A DNA stretch of 64,000 nt from Reyranella humidisoli (GTDB lineage Bacteria; Pseudomonadota; Alphaproteobacteria; Reyranellales; Reyranellaceae): positions 1,364,001 to 1,428,000 of the forward strand of contig NZ_JAHOPB010000001.1 of assembly GCF_019039055.1 (NCBI RefSeq), read 5' to 3'. Position numbers and translations under genes: made by a program. Positions 36,113-45,291 of the stretch are shown piece by piece; position 1 is the first letter of the stretch, and each line of letters opens with the position of its first letter. The notes beneath the pieces were generated by a model. It was not told the origin of the DNA. It saw nothing but the letters and a program-made list of their open reading frames with translations, and did not search any database.

Positions 36113-36925
36113 TTATTTTTCGAGCCAGCCCGCGTCCTTGATGCTGTCTCGATAGGTCTTGCTGACGGGGACCTTAAGTCCGTTGCGCAGAGTGAGCACG
36201 AGGCGGCCGCCCGTCCGGTCGACCGAGGCGATTGCGCCCGTCGCCACCCACCAAGACCGGTGGACCTGCTGGCCGCGCTCGGGGCCAAGCTCGGCCAGTG
36301 CGTCGCGAAGGCGCATCAACACGAGGTCGCTGCCGAGCGCTGTGTGGATGCGGAGGTAGTGATCCTCCATCTCGAGGGCCAGCAGGTCGCGGCCCAGGGC
36401 CGGCGGGACACGGCGCAGGAAGTCGGGTGAAGCCGGCGGGGACGTGGCGGCTTCCGGGAGGGCGGGCGGCGGCTGGGGCAGGGCGGCCACGCGGGCCAGT
36501 TCGGCATCGGCTTTGGCGCGCAGCCGCTGCTCGACGAACAGGCCGAACACCACGGCGATCGACGTGGTCAGCAGGGCGTTCTCGGGGAAGATGTACGGCG
36601 CCGCCCAGAGGGGAATCGGCCGGCCGAGCCAGGACTGGACGACGATGACCTCGAAGGTGCTCGGGATCGAGGCCAGCACGCCGACCAGCGCCATGCGGCC
36701 GGCGACGGGCCAGCGGTCGATCGGCTCGATGCGCCCGAACCAGGCCGCCAGGACCACGATCTGCAGCCAGCTCAGCCCGCCGATGATGCCGAAGTAGGCA
36801 ATCCGCCGGCCGAGATCCATGTGCTCGTAAGTGCCGAAAGGCCCGGTGACGCCCAGGACGAGCGCGAGCCCGACGACCGCCGGCAGCTGGAATGGTAACG
36901 ACCGGACGTAGGGCGATTCGCGCAT
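36113..36925 (-). CDS. Membrane-anchored LytTR-family DNA-binding protein
   Basis: 270 residues. Four hydrophobic helices at about 10-28, 42-62, 72-92 and 105-125, a short linker with AKADAELARVAALPQ and a Pro/Ala-rich hinge, then a LytTR domain at about 170-268: LLALEMEDHYLRIHTALGSD, LMRLRDALAEL, QVHRSWWVATGAI and VSKTYRDSIK. Such proteins couple a membrane sensor directly to DNA binding, with no receiver domain. Divergent from the membrane-hydrolase fusion 119 bases away, its likely target. A longer N-terminus is possible. Confidence 0.87.
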   Translation of the reverse strand: MRESPYVRSLPFQLPAVVGLALVLGVTGPFGTYEHMDLGRRIAYFGIIGGLSWLQIVVLAAWFGRIEPIDRWPVAGRMALVGVLASIPSTFEVIVVQSWLGRPIPLWAAPYIFPENALLTTSIAVVFGLFVEQRLRAKADAELARVAALPQPPPALPEAATSPPASPDFLRRVPPALGRDLLALEMEDHYLRIHTALGSDLVLMRLRDALAELGPERGQQVHRSWWVATGAIASVDRTGGRLVLTLRNGLKVPVSKTYRDSIKDAGWLEK

Positions 36926-37044
36926 CGTGAACGGATGAATGACGTCAGATCGCGAAAAACGCCAGCCTTTCCACGCAGGGAAGATGGTCCGCGAGCCGCG
37001 CGGCCCGGAAGGTGACGGCAACGCCGCTGTCTCCGGAGAACGCC

Positions 37045-38523
37045 ATGCAGTCGCCTTTCGAAACCATCTTCCAGATCGTCACGCACACGCCTCTCTGGGT
37101 GTGGCCGCTGATGGCCCTCGTCGTCTGGCTGGGCGTCCTGGGGCTGCGGCAGCGGACCCTGCCGCTGTGGCGGCTGGCCATCCTGCCGGTCGTCGGGCTG
37201 CTCTTCTCCGTGGCCGGGATCGGACAGTTGCCTCGGCCGGCGCTGGCTTCGGTCACCTGGCTGGCAGCTCTTGCCGTCGGTCTGCCATTGGGACTGTGGC
37301 TGGGCCGCCGTCGCGCCGTGCGGCGCCTCGACGACGGCCGTCTCGAACTGGCGGGCGGCTGGTTCATGCTCGCCTTCGGCCTGTCGATCTTCGCCGTGCG
37401 CTATGCGCTGGGCGTCGTCTTCGGGATGGCGCCTGCCCTCAGGGCCGAGCCGGCATGGATCGCCCTGGCCGGTGGCGGCGGCGGCCTGGTGGCGGGCATC
37501 GGCCTCGGCTGGCTGGGAGGCGTTGGCGCCGTCCGGTCGAGCCGGTGGATGCCGCGCCTGGCCTGGGCGCCCGCCGTGCTCGTGCTGCTCGTGGTCGCGA
37601 GCTTCGCCGGCGTCATTGCCTTGAGCACCCCCGGCGAGTTGCCGCGCCTGGCGGCGGGCGACTCGCTGCCGGGCAGCGACAAGTGGAACCCGGCCGAGAT
37701 CCCCGCCGTCCGGCGCGTCGCCGCACGCGATGGCGCGCCGCTCACCTATCGGCTCTATCCGGGCAGCGTGGATCGCGTGGTTGTGCTGGTCCACGGATCG
37801 TCAGGCGCGAGCATCTCGATGCACAAGTCCGCGCAGGCTCTCCAGGCAGCAGGCGCGACCGTCTACGCCATCAGCCTGCGGGGCCACGGCGGCAGCGGTA
37901 CCGTCAATGGCGACACTTCATATCGCAGCCAGCTCGACGACGACCTGATGGATTTCATCAAGGCGACCGGCCTCACCGATCCGAAGATCAAGCGGACGCT
38001 GATCGGCTTCTCGTCGGGCGGCGGCTTCGTGCTGCGCACGGCCAGCGGTCCGAATCGTCATGCGTTCGACGCCTACCTCGCAATATCGCCCTACATTGCG
38101 CAGGACTCGCCGACCAACCGTCCCGCTTCGGGCGGCTGGGCGAGCGTGGCCGTGCCTCGCGTCGTGGCACTCTCCATTCTCGACGGCCTGGGCTTGCCAT
38201 TGTTCCAGAACCTGGAGGTCGTTCGCTTCGCCACGGCCGCGCGTCCGAGCGAGAACCGAACGCCGGTCTATTCCTTCAGGCTCGCGGTCGGCCTCCAGCT
38301 CAGCCGCGAATGGCGGGCTGAACTGGCGCGCATCGACCGTCCGACGGCCATCGTGGTGGGTGCGCAAGACGAACTGTTCCGCGCAGAGCAGTACCGGCCT
38401 TTGTTCGGAACCCTCAACAAGCACGTCGTCGTGGAGATCGTCCCGGAGTTCGGTCACCTCGACATGATCGCGCAGGAGCAAGCGGTTGCAGCCGTCGCCC
38501 TGTTGTGGCGACGGCTGCTTTAA
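37045..38523 (+). CDS. Fusion of a DUF6622-like membrane domain and an alpha/beta hydrolase
   Basis: 492 residues. Residues 1-190 form a polytopic membrane domain with about six helices (TPLWVWPLMALVVWLGVLGL at the start), resembling the DUF6622 membrane family. Residues about 225-492 form a serine alpha/beta hydrolase: VVVLVHGSSGAS oxyanion region, nucleophile elbow GFSSGGG, acid in VGAQDELF, His in EFGHLDM. One uninterrupted frame links them, so this looks like a true fusion. ATG at 37045 has CCGGAGAA before it. Substrate unknown; active site side of membrane not determined. Confidence 0.82.
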   Translation: MQSPFETIFQIVTHTPLWVWPLMALVVWLGVLGLRQRTLPLWRLAILPVVGLLFSVAGIGQLPRPALASVTWLAALAVGLPLGLWLGRRRAVRRLDDGRLELAGGWFMLAFGLSIFAVRYALGVVFGMAPALRAEPAWIALAGGGGGLVAGIGLGWLGGVGAVRSSRWMPRLAWAPAVLVLLVVASFAGVIALSTPGELPRLAAGDSLPGSDKWNPAEIPAVRRVAARDGAPLTYRLYPGSVDRVVVLVHGSSGASISMHKSAQALQAAGATVYAISLRGHGGSGTVNGDTSYRSQLDDDLMDFIKATGLTDPKIKRTLIGFSSGGGFVLRTASGPNRHAFDAYLAISPYIAQDSPTNRPASGGWASVAVPRVVALSILDGLGLPLFQNLEVVRFATAARPSENRTPVYSFRLAVGLQLSREWRAELARIDRPTAIVVGAQDELFRAEQYRPLFGTLNKHVVVEIVPEFGHLDMIAQEQAVAAVALLWRRLL

Positions 38524-38538
38524 AGGCTCCTCTCAGCA

Positions 38539-38892
38539 TCAACCCTTGTTGGTGCCACCCTTGACCGAGGTGAGTTGTTCGTCCTCGGGCTTCACGGGCG
38601 CCGCCTGGACGAACGACACGGGATCGCTGCCCGGGAAGCTCTCCTTCAGCGCGGCATCGAGCTTGCGGTCGAGAAGCTTCTCGGCCGATTCGCCGGGCCT
38701 GGCTGTGACGCCAGCCGGTTCTGGTTCCTTGCCGGCTTCGCGCTTCACCTGAAGACGCTGTGCCTGAACTTCCTGCTCGAGGATCTTGAGGTCCGCGGCG
38801 TCGCGCTCAGAGGCCGCTGGTGCCGCTGCCATCTTTTTGGCATTGCGCAACTTTTCGACGTTGTCCTTGAGTTCCGTGCGGGCACTGTCCAT
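38539..38892 (-). CDS. Small hypothetical protein with SFPGSDP motif
   Basis: 117 residues, highly charged and helical, with a possible coiled coil at 5-55 (RTELKDNVEKLRNAKK ... ADLKILEQEVQAQRLQVKRE). The C-terminal ALKESFPGSDPVSFVQA resembles the short LxxSFPxSDPxS motif seen in many small proteobacterial proteins of unknown function. A strong AGGAGGG ribosome site precedes the ATG at 38892, supporting the start. Convergent with the fusion gene. No function proposed. Confidence 0.72.
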   Translation of the reverse strand: MDSARTELKDNVEKLRNAKKMAAAPAASERDAADLKILEQEVQAQRLQVKREAGKEPEPAGVTARPGESAEKLLDRKLDAALKESFPGSDPVSFVQAAPVKPEDEQLTSVKGGTNKG

Positions 38893-39009
38893 GCCGCCCT
38901 CCTGTAATTTCGGGCGCCGGTCCTGAATGACGGCGCCCCGATACAACAGAATCGAAGGACAAAAGTTGCGGTCGTGCCGTGCCGGAATTTGACGGGGGAC
39001 GGAACCGGT

Positions 39010-39399
39010 TCAGGCGACCCGCTTCTTCTGGGCGGCAATCGAACCGGCGCACTGGTCGGTCGGCAGCGGCCTCAGGTGCGTGTCGTAGGCGTCGGTGAAC
39101 TCCGCTTTGAAGGGCTGGCCGTCGCGCTGGTACATCGAGACGAACAACGTGCAGGCGTCCGAATGGTAGCGCAGGACGCGCGCCGATCCGTCCTTGCGGT
39201 CGAGCTGGGGGGCACCGAACAGGGCGACGAGCTGGGACTCGTCCAATCCCTTGATGCGATCCGCCGGGATCGGCGAGCCGGCGTTCCGCGAACTGAAGAC
39301 GCCCGTCTCCCCGGCGCCCAGCGAATATTCCTGGGGACCACCCGTCTGACAGCCTCCCAGCAGAAGGGTGACGGCCAGCGCCCCGTATGCAGCTTTCAT
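39010..39399 (-). CDS. Small outer-membrane-type lipoprotein, function unknown
   Basis: 129 residues. Signal peptide with lipobox LLLGGC, giving Cys17 as the lipidated residue. The mature part contains RIKGLDESQLVALFGAPQLDRKDGSARVLRY, a pattern like the small SmpA/BamE-type or DUF-type lipoproteins, but I cannot assign it. Last of three minus-strand genes (CoA-transferase, EI24 protein, this), 9 bases after the EI24 gene. Confidence 0.75.
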   Translation of the reverse strand: MKAAYGALAVTLLLGGCQTGGPQEYSLGAGETGVFSSRNAGSPIPADRIKGLDESQLVALFGAPQLDRKDGSARVLRYHSDACTLFVSMYQRDGQPFKAEFTDAYDTHLRPLPTDQCAGSIAAQKKRVA

Positions 39400-39408
39400 G
39401 GTGCGAGT

Positions 39409-40104
39409 TTAGCGCGACGGGGCCGCCCGGTTAAGGGGCGGCTTCAGGCCCTGAGCGACATGAACCATCATCGCGACGCCCAGCACCGGCACGATCAGGT
39501 TGAGGATCGGGATTGTCCCCAGGAAGACGATCACGACACCGGTCAGCCACAGCGTCCCGCCGTTGGCCTTGCGCCAGGCCTTCACCTCGGCCGGATCGCG
39601 CCGGCGCAGGGCGACCTGCTCGTAGTACTCGCGACCCGCCAGCCAGCCGTTGACGCCGTAGAACAGGGCCGCGCCCAGCCCGGCGACGAAAAGGGCAACC
39701 AGGTAGAAGGGAAGCATCACGAGGTTGATCGCCACGAGCATGGCCAGGAAGACGATACCCGACCACAGGCCGGTCCAGAGCGGGATGCCGCGCGCCGGCC
39801 CGAGCTGCGGATAGTGGCGGGCCTCCACGATGTCGGCGATCCGCTCCATGAAGATCGAGATCACGATGCCGAAGCTTGCCGGGAACAGCATGAGCGCCAG
39901 CACCGTCACGGCACCGCCGCCCAGCCAGCGGATGGTCTCGTTCAGCCACGTCCACTGGAACGTGGCGAACGATTGCAGCGCCCACCAGGCGAGTACGCCG
40001 AGGGCGATCTGCAGCACCAGCGACAGCGCCAGCGATTGCCAGACGATGCTGCGCAGCTTGGGATCTCCAAGCTGCTGCACCGCCAGTTCGAAGGCGCGGA
40101 TCAT
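39409..40104 (-). CDS. EI24-domain (CysZ-like) integral membrane protein
   Basis: 231 residues with six or so hydrophobic helices. FELAVQQLGDPKLRSIVWQSLALSL at the start, LFPASFGIVISIFMERIADIVEARHYP in the middle and AGREYYEQVALRRRDPAEVKAWRKANG before the last helices match the EI24/CysZ family. CysZ imports sulfate in some bacteria; for alphaproteobacterial members the substrate is not established. Nine bases after the CoA-transferase gene. Confidence 0.87.
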   Translation of the reverse strand: MIRAFELAVQQLGDPKLRSIVWQSLALSLVLQIALGVLAWWALQSFATFQWTWLNETIRWLGGGAVTVLALMLFPASFGIVISIFMERIADIVEARHYPQLGPARGIPLWTGLWSGIVFLAMLVAINLVMLPFYLVALFVAGLGAALFYGVNGWLAGREYYEQVALRRRDPAEVKAWRKANGGTLWLTGVVIVFLGTIPILNLIVPVLGVAMMVHVAQGLKPPLNRAAPSR

Positions 40105-40113
40105 GGGCTGCCG

Positions 40114-41265
40114 TCAGGCCTGCGGGCCGACGACGCCGGCCGCCTTGAGCTCGCCGATCTCCTTCGTCGAGAAGCCGCGCTCACCCAGGATCTCGTCGGT
40201 GTGCTGGCCGCGCCGGGCGGCGGGCCCCTTCACGCTTTCCTTGGTGCGCGAGAAGCGCGGGGCGGCGGCGGGCTGCGCGAAGCCGGCCACGTCGACATAG
40301 GCGTTGCGCGCCTTGGCGTGCGCGTGATCCGGCGCTTCCTTCATGGAAAGCACCGGCGCGAAGCAGATGTCCGTGCCCTCCATGATCGCGCACCATTCAT
40401 CGCGCGTCTTGGTCTTGAAGATACCGGCCAGCTTCGTCTTGAGCTGGGTCCAGGCCTTGCGGTCCATCTGCGCCGGTAGCGTCTCGCCTTTCAGGCCGGT
40501 CTTGTCGAGCAGCAGGTCGTAGAATTGCGGCTCGATCGAACCGATGCAGACATGCTTGCCGTCCTTGGTCTCGTAGGTGCCGTAGAAGTGGGCGCCGCCG
40601 TCGAGCATGTTGCTCTCGCGCTCGTCGCTCCACAGGCCTGCGCCCGCCATGCCGTAGATGCCACCCAGCAGCAGGGCCGCGCCGTCGACCATCGCGGCGT
40701 CGACCACCTGGCCCTTGCCGGAGCGCTGCGCCTCGAGCAGGCCGCAGACCATGCCGAAGGCCAGCAGCATGCCGCCGCCGCCGAAATCACCCACGAGGTT
40801 GAGCGGCGGCATGGGCTTGTCCTTGCTGCCGATCGCGTGCAGCGCGCCGGTCAGCGCGATGTAGTTGATGTCGTGGCCGGCCGCCTTGGCGAGCGGGCCT
40901 TCCTGGCCCCAGCCGGTCATGCGGCCGTAGACCAGCTTCGGATTGCGCGCGAGGCAGATGTCGGGACCGAGGCCCAGACGTTCCGCGACACCGGGGCGGA
41001 ATGGCTCGGTCATGCCGTCGGCCTTGTCGATCAGGCGCAGCACCACCTCGACGCCTTCCTTCTTCTGCAGGTCGATCGACACCGAGCGACGGCTGCGATT
41101 ATGGACGGCGAATTTCGGGTCGGCGAGACGATCCATGACGTGCGCCTTCGTACGGTCGACGCGAATGACGTCGGCGCCCATGTCGCCCAGCATCATCGAG
41201 CACATCGGCGCCGGGCCGATACCGGCCAGCTCGACGATCGTCAGTCCCGAAAGCGGACCCGCCAT
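40114..41265 (-). CDS. CaiB/BaiF-family CoA-transferase, alpha-methylacyl-CoA racemase-like
   Basis: 383 residues. Starts GPLSGLTIVELAGIGPAPMCSMMLGDMGADVIRVDR, the family hallmark; NRSRRSVSIDLQKKEG, GRMTGWGQEGPLAKAAGHDINYIALTGALHAIG (the catalytic-Asp neighbourhood) and GDFGGGGMLLAFGM follow. The sequence resembles 2-methylacyl-CoA racemases more than formyl-CoA transferases. First of a three-gene minus-strand run; divergent from the propeller gene 125 bases away. Confidence 0.92.
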   Translation of the reverse strand: MAGPLSGLTIVELAGIGPAPMCSMMLGDMGADVIRVDRTKAHVMDRLADPKFAVHNRSRRSVSIDLQKKEGVEVVLRLIDKADGMTEPFRPGVAERLGLGPDICLARNPKLVYGRMTGWGQEGPLAKAAGHDINYIALTGALHAIGSKDKPMPPLNLVGDFGGGGMLLAFGMVCGLLEAQRSGKGQVVDAAMVDGAALLLGGIYGMAGAGLWSDERESNMLDGGAHFYGTYETKDGKHVCIGSIEPQFYDLLLDKTGLKGETLPAQMDRKAWTQLKTKLAGIFKTKTRDEWCAIMEGTDICFAPVLSMKEAPDHAHAKARNAYVDVAGFAQPAAAPRFSRTKESVKGPAARRGQHTDEILGERGFSTKEIGELKAAGVVGPQA

Positions 41266-41390
41266 GTTTTTTCTCCTGCAGAATGCGCGTTTTCTTGTCG
41301 GAACGATGGTAGCCGAAGGGTTCGGCGTTACAAAACCCGTACTCCGGTCTAAAGTCCGCGCCGCGAGAGAGACGGTCGGAGGAAAACGGG

Positions 41391-43073
41391 ATGGGGTTGG
41401 GCCGCATTGTCGCTACGGCGGTGCTTGCGTTCGGCATGGCTGGCAGCGCAGGGGCGCAGCAGGCGGTAACGCCGCCGCCCAAGGAATATGGCCAGCAGTT
41501 TCTGGTGCAGGGATCCTGGTTTCACGGCGTGCATGGGCTTGCCTTCAACAAGGACGATCAGCTCTTCGCCGGCTCGGTGATCGGCCAGACCCTCTACCGG
41601 GTGCAGGTCGATTCGGGTGAGGTCGACCGCGTGATCGATCCGCCGACCGGCATGGCCGACGATATCGCCTTCGCCGATGACGGCACCATGGCGTGGACGG
41701 CGTTTCTCATCGGCAAGGTCTACGTCCGCAAGCCGAACGGCAAGACCATCGAGGTCGCGCACGGCATGAGCGGTCCCAATTCGCTCGCCTTTGGCAAGGA
41801 CGGAAGGCTGTTCGTCTCCGAGGTCTTCCTCGGCGATGCGCTCTATGAGATCGACATCAAGAACGTCGACAAGCCCGACTTCAAGCCGTTCGCGCGCGGC
41901 GAGCTGCGCCGCATCGCCGAGAAGCTCGGCGGTCTCAACGGCTTCGAGGTCCATAAGGACGACGGCTTCCTCTACGGTCCGCTGTGGTTCAAGGGCGACA
42001 TCGTCAAGGTCAACCTCGAAACCGGCGCAACCGATGTGATCGCGTCTGGTTTCAAGACGCCGGCCGCCGCCAACATCGATCCGCAGAACCGCGACAACGT
42101 CTATGTCGTCGATACCGGCACCGGCGGCATCTGGAGCGTGAGCCTCACCAGCAAGGCCAAGAAGCTGGTCGCCTCGATGAAGCCCGGCCTCGACAATCTC
42201 GCCTTCGATTCGCGCGGTCGCCTGTTCGTCTCCTCGATGACCGACAACGGGATTTACCTTGTCGACAAGCAGACCGGCGCCTGGCGCACCATCGTCGAAG
42301 GCAGGCTCGCGGTCCCGGCCGACCTCGCCGTCTCGACCGACGGCGGCAAGGACACGGTGCATGTCGCGGATGTGTTCAGCTATCGCACGGTCGACAGTGC
42401 AAACGGCGCAGTGACCGATGTGCTGCGCGTGCATGGCGAGACGCACGCCTATCCGATCGGCATCTCGCTCGGCCCGAAGAACGTGCTGCTCTCGAGCTGG
42501 TTCTCGAACACCGTGGAGAAGGTCGACCGCAAGACGGGCAAGCTGACGGCGACTCTGGGTGAGTTCTCGGCGCCCGTCGATGCCGTGGAGTTTGCCGACG
42601 GCACGATGTACGTGGCCGAGCTGGCCAGCGGCAACCTCGTGAAGGTCAGCGCCGACGGCAAGGAACGCAGCATCGTCGTCAAGGAGCTGCGCGGCCCTGT
42701 CGCCATGGCGCACGGGCCGGGCTCGCTGGTCTACATCACAGAGATCGCCGCCGGTGCCGTCAGCCAGATCGACGTCGCCACGGGTGCGCGCAAGGTGGTG
42801 GCCGACAATCTGACCGGTCCCGAAGGCATCGACATCGGTCCCGACGGGCGTCTGTACGTGGCGGAGGTCGGCCAGAAGCGCGTCGTCGCCATCGACCCGG
42901 CAACCGGTGCGAAAACGGTGATCGCCTCGAACCTCGATATCGGCCTGGCGCCGTTCCCCGGCGGCCCGCCTGCGCTCGTGCCCACGGGCGTCGCGGTCGG
43001 CCGCACCGGCATCGTCTATGTCAGCGCGGATGTCCGGAACTCGCTCTACAAACTGACACCGCCTTCACCGTAA
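41391..43073 (+). CDS. Exported SMP-30/NHL-type beta-propeller protein
   Basis: 560 residues. Sec signal peptide at 1-23 (MGLGRIVATAVLAFGMAGSAGAQ). Repeated blades with DDGTMAW, DGRLFVSE, DNVYVVDTGTGG, GRLFVSS, GTMYVAELASGN and DGRLYVAEVGQ: enough for two propeller-like halves or one long NHL/SMP-30 propeller. It may bind or hydrolyse a ligand; no catalytic set is certain. A GGAGGAAA ribosome site precedes the ATG. Leads a plus-strand run with an MBL hydrolase and an SDR. Confidence 0.82.
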   Translation: MGLGRIVATAVLAFGMAGSAGAQQAVTPPPKEYGQQFLVQGSWFHGVHGLAFNKDDQLFAGSVIGQTLYRVQVDSGEVDRVIDPPTGMADDIAFADDGTMAWTAFLIGKVYVRKPNGKTIEVAHGMSGPNSLAFGKDGRLFVSEVFLGDALYEIDIKNVDKPDFKPFARGELRRIAEKLGGLNGFEVHKDDGFLYGPLWFKGDIVKVNLETGATDVIASGFKTPAAANIDPQNRDNVYVVDTGTGGIWSVSLTSKAKKLVASMKPGLDNLAFDSRGRLFVSSMTDNGIYLVDKQTGAWRTIVEGRLAVPADLAVSTDGGKDTVHVADVFSYRTVDSANGAVTDVLRVHGETHAYPIGISLGPKNVLLSSWFSNTVEKVDRKTGKLTATLGEFSAPVDAVEFADGTMYVAELASGNLVKVSADGKERSIVVKELRGPVAMAHGPGSLVYITEIAAGAVSQIDVATGARKVVADNLTGPEGIDIGPDGRLYVAEVGQKRVVAIDPATGAKTVIASNLDIGLAPFPGGPPALVPTGVAVGRTGIVYVSADVRNSLYKLTPPSP

Positions 43074-43083
43074 GGGTCTCGCG

Positions 43084-43974
43084 ATGGCCGGCATTCCTTT
43101 CATCAGGGATTTCAAGTTCGACTACGGCACCGCGATGGAGGTGACGCCGCTCATCCGCCGCGTCGTCGCCAACAATCCGAGCGCCTTCACCTTCAAGGGC
43201 ACCGGCACCTACATCATCGGCCACGGCAACGTCGCCGTCGTCGATCCCGGCCCCGACGACCAGGAGCATATCGATGCCGTGTTGCGCGCGCTGCGCGGCG
43301 AGACGGTGACGCACATCCTGGTGACGCACACCCATATCGACCATGTGCCGGCGACGCCAGCGCTCGCCAAAGCGACCGGCGCCAAGGTCTACAGCTACGG
43401 CCCGCATCCGACGCCGGAAGGCGTCACGACCGAGCAGGAAGGCGACTTCTCCTTCGCGCCGGACGTGAAGCTGAACGACGGCGACGTGATCCAGGGCGAC
43501 GGCTGGAACGTCGAGGCGGTCTATACGCCGGGCCACATCTCCAACCATCTCTGCTTCGCGGTGAAGGAAGACAAGGCGCTGCTCTCGGGCGACCACGTCA
43601 TGGGCTGGTCCACGGCGGTGATCTCGCCGCCCGACGGCAACATGGCCGATTACTTCGCGTCGCTGCGCAAGCTGCTGCCGCGCGACGAGAGCCTCTACAT
43701 CCCGACGCACGGCGCGGAGATCCGCGATCCCAATTCGTTCGTGCAGGCCTATATCGAGCATCGGCTGGGCCGCGAGGCGCAGATCATCGCGCGCCTCAAG
43801 GACGGACCGCAGACCATCCCGCAGATGGTCGCCAAGAACTATGCCGACACGCCGGTCCATCTGCATCCGGCCGCCGGCCGTTCGATGCTCGCCCATCTGG
43901 TGCAGATGGTGAAGGATGGCCGGGTGAAGACCGAGGACGGCCGTGCCGCGATCGACAGCGTCTACCGGCTGTAG
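43084..43974 (+). CDS. Metallo-beta-lactamase-fold hydrolase
   Basis: 296 residues, LACTB2-like glyoxalase II branch. Metal motif THTHIDH near residue 82, VVDPGPDDQEH just before it, TPGHISNHLC near 146 and SGDHVMGW near 165 complete the binuclear site. A C-terminal winged-helix-like extension (about 215-296) is typical of LACTB2. Substrate unknown. Ten bases after the propeller gene and 12 before the SDR gene. Confidence 0.9.
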   Translation: MAGIPFIRDFKFDYGTAMEVTPLIRRVVANNPSAFTFKGTGTYIIGHGNVAVVDPGPDDQEHIDAVLRALRGETVTHILVTHTHIDHVPATPALAKATGAKVYSYGPHPTPEGVTTEQEGDFSFAPDVKLNDGDVIQGDGWNVEAVYTPGHISNHLCFAVKEDKALLSGDHVMGWSTAVISPPDGNMADYFASLRKLLPRDESLYIPTHGAEIRDPNSFVQAYIEHRLGREAQIIARLKDGPQTIPQMVAKNYADTPVHLHPAAGRSMLAHLVQMVKDGRVKTEDGRAAIDSVYRL

Positions 43975-43986
43975 GGGGAACGACCA

Positions 43987-44760
43987 ATGGACATGAAGCT
44001 TTCCGGCAAGACCGTGCTGATCACCGGCGGCAGCCGCGGCATCGGCTTCGCCTGCGCCATGGGCTTCGCGGCCGAAGGCTGCACCGTGCACATCGCCTCG
44101 CGCTCGAAGGAATCGCTGGAGGCGGCACGTGAGAAGATCCGCGCCCGTCACAACGTGCCGGTCGAGATCCATCCAGCCGACTTCTCCAATGGCGACACCG
44201 CCCGCCGCGTCGTCGAGGCGGTCGGCCATGCCGACATCCTGGTGAACAATGCCGGCGCCATCCCGCAGGGTGACGTCTTCGGCATGACCGAGCCCAAGTG
44301 GCGCGAGGCCTGGGATCTCAAGGTGTTCGGCTATGTGAACGCCACGCGCGCCATGCTGGAGAAGATGTACGCCCGAAAGGCGGGCGTGGTGGTGAACGTG
44401 ATCGGCCTTGCCGGCGAGAGCTATAATTACGACTACGTCGCGGGCACGATGGGCAATGCCGGTATCATGGCGTTCACCCGCGCGGTGGGATCGAAGAGCG
44501 TCGATCACGGCGTGCGCGTGGTTGGGATCAACCCGCCGGCCACCCGGACCGACCGCATGCTGACGCGGCTGCGCAACGTGGCGGAGCAGAAGTTCGGCGA
44601 TCCCGAGCGCTGGCCGGAGCTTACGAAGCACATGCCGTTCGGCCGCGCCGCCGAGCCCGACGAGGTCGCCGACCTCGCCGTGTTCCTAGCCTCCGACCGC
44701 GCCAGCTACATCAGCGGCGTGGTCATGACGCTCGACGGCGGGCAGGCAGCCCGCCATTAA
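43987..44760 (+). CDS. Short-chain dehydrogenase/reductase with altered catalytic tetrad
   Basis: 257 residues. Nucleotide motif TGGSRGIG (13-20) and NNAG (87-90) are intact, so cofactor binding is expected. The usual YxxxK is Tyr150-Val-Ala-Gly-Thr154, so the lysine is missing, and the catalytic Ser region reads VIGLAGES. C-terminal ASYISGVVMTLDGGQA is normal. It may be a non-redox SDR or use another mechanism. Last gene of the propeller-MBL-SDR run; convergent with the next gene by 9 bases. Confidence 0.88.
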   Translation: MDMKLSGKTVLITGGSRGIGFACAMGFAAEGCTVHIASRSKESLEAAREKIRARHNVPVEIHPADFSNGDTARRVVEAVGHADILVNNAGAIPQGDVFGMTEPKWREAWDLKVFGYVNATRAMLEKMYARKAGVVVNVIGLAGESYNYDYVAGTMGNAGIMAFTRAVGSKSVDHGVRVVGINPPATRTDRMLTRLRNVAEQKFGDPERWPELTKHMPFGRAAEPDEVADLAVFLASDRASYISGVVMTLDGGQAARH

Positions 44761-44769
44761 AGCCTCAGA

Positions 44770-45123
44770 TCAATAGACTTGGCGCATCACCTGGGCGGCG
44801 AAACCGTCAACCGCCGACTTCTTCTGCGCTTCGCTCAGCTTGTTGTTCGCCGCTACCGCCGGGCAGTAGGCGGTGACGAGATAGTTCACGACTTCGGCGC
44901 TCTCGACGCCGGGATAGCGGATGCGAAGATCGGCCGTCGCCGAGGCGATGGCGTTGAAAGTGTCGCCGCTGGCGAGCTGCTTGCCGACGGTCGCCATCTG
45001 GGCCGGGGTTTCCTTCAGGATGCCGGGCTTCGCCGTCGGCTGCGGCTTGGGGCAGTCGAGCGCCAGGGCAGGAAGGGCCGAGACGGCGAGGACGGCGGCG
45101 GCCAAGGTGACAACGCGAAGCAT
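44770..45123 (-). CDS. Small exported protein, function unknown
   Basis: 117 residues with a signal peptide at 1-22 (MLRVVTLAAAVLAVSALPALA). The mature part has two cysteines (CPKP, AYCPAV) that may form a disulfide and helical segments; no family recognised. GGGAGA ribosome site upstream of the ATG at 45123, which I prefer to a longer in-frame extension without a signal peptide. Confidence 0.72.
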   Translation of the reverse strand: MLRVVTLAAAVLAVSALPALALDCPKPQPTAKPGILKETPAQMATVGKQLASGDTFNAIASATADLRIRYPGVESAEVVNYLVTAYCPAVAANNKLSEAQKKSAVDGFAAQVMRQVY

Positions 45124-45291
45124 GATCGGTCTCCCGTGATGATCTCCGGAAAGCGATAGCAAAAACGGTTTCAATAGTCCCCTGGAACCGTGCAGGCGGT
45201 TTCACGTTGACGCGGCTGGCGCGATTCGTCGCCGCTGGCCGTTTGCTGTAGAAGATCATTCATAGCGGCCCCGCTTGCCGGAGGTCGCTTC

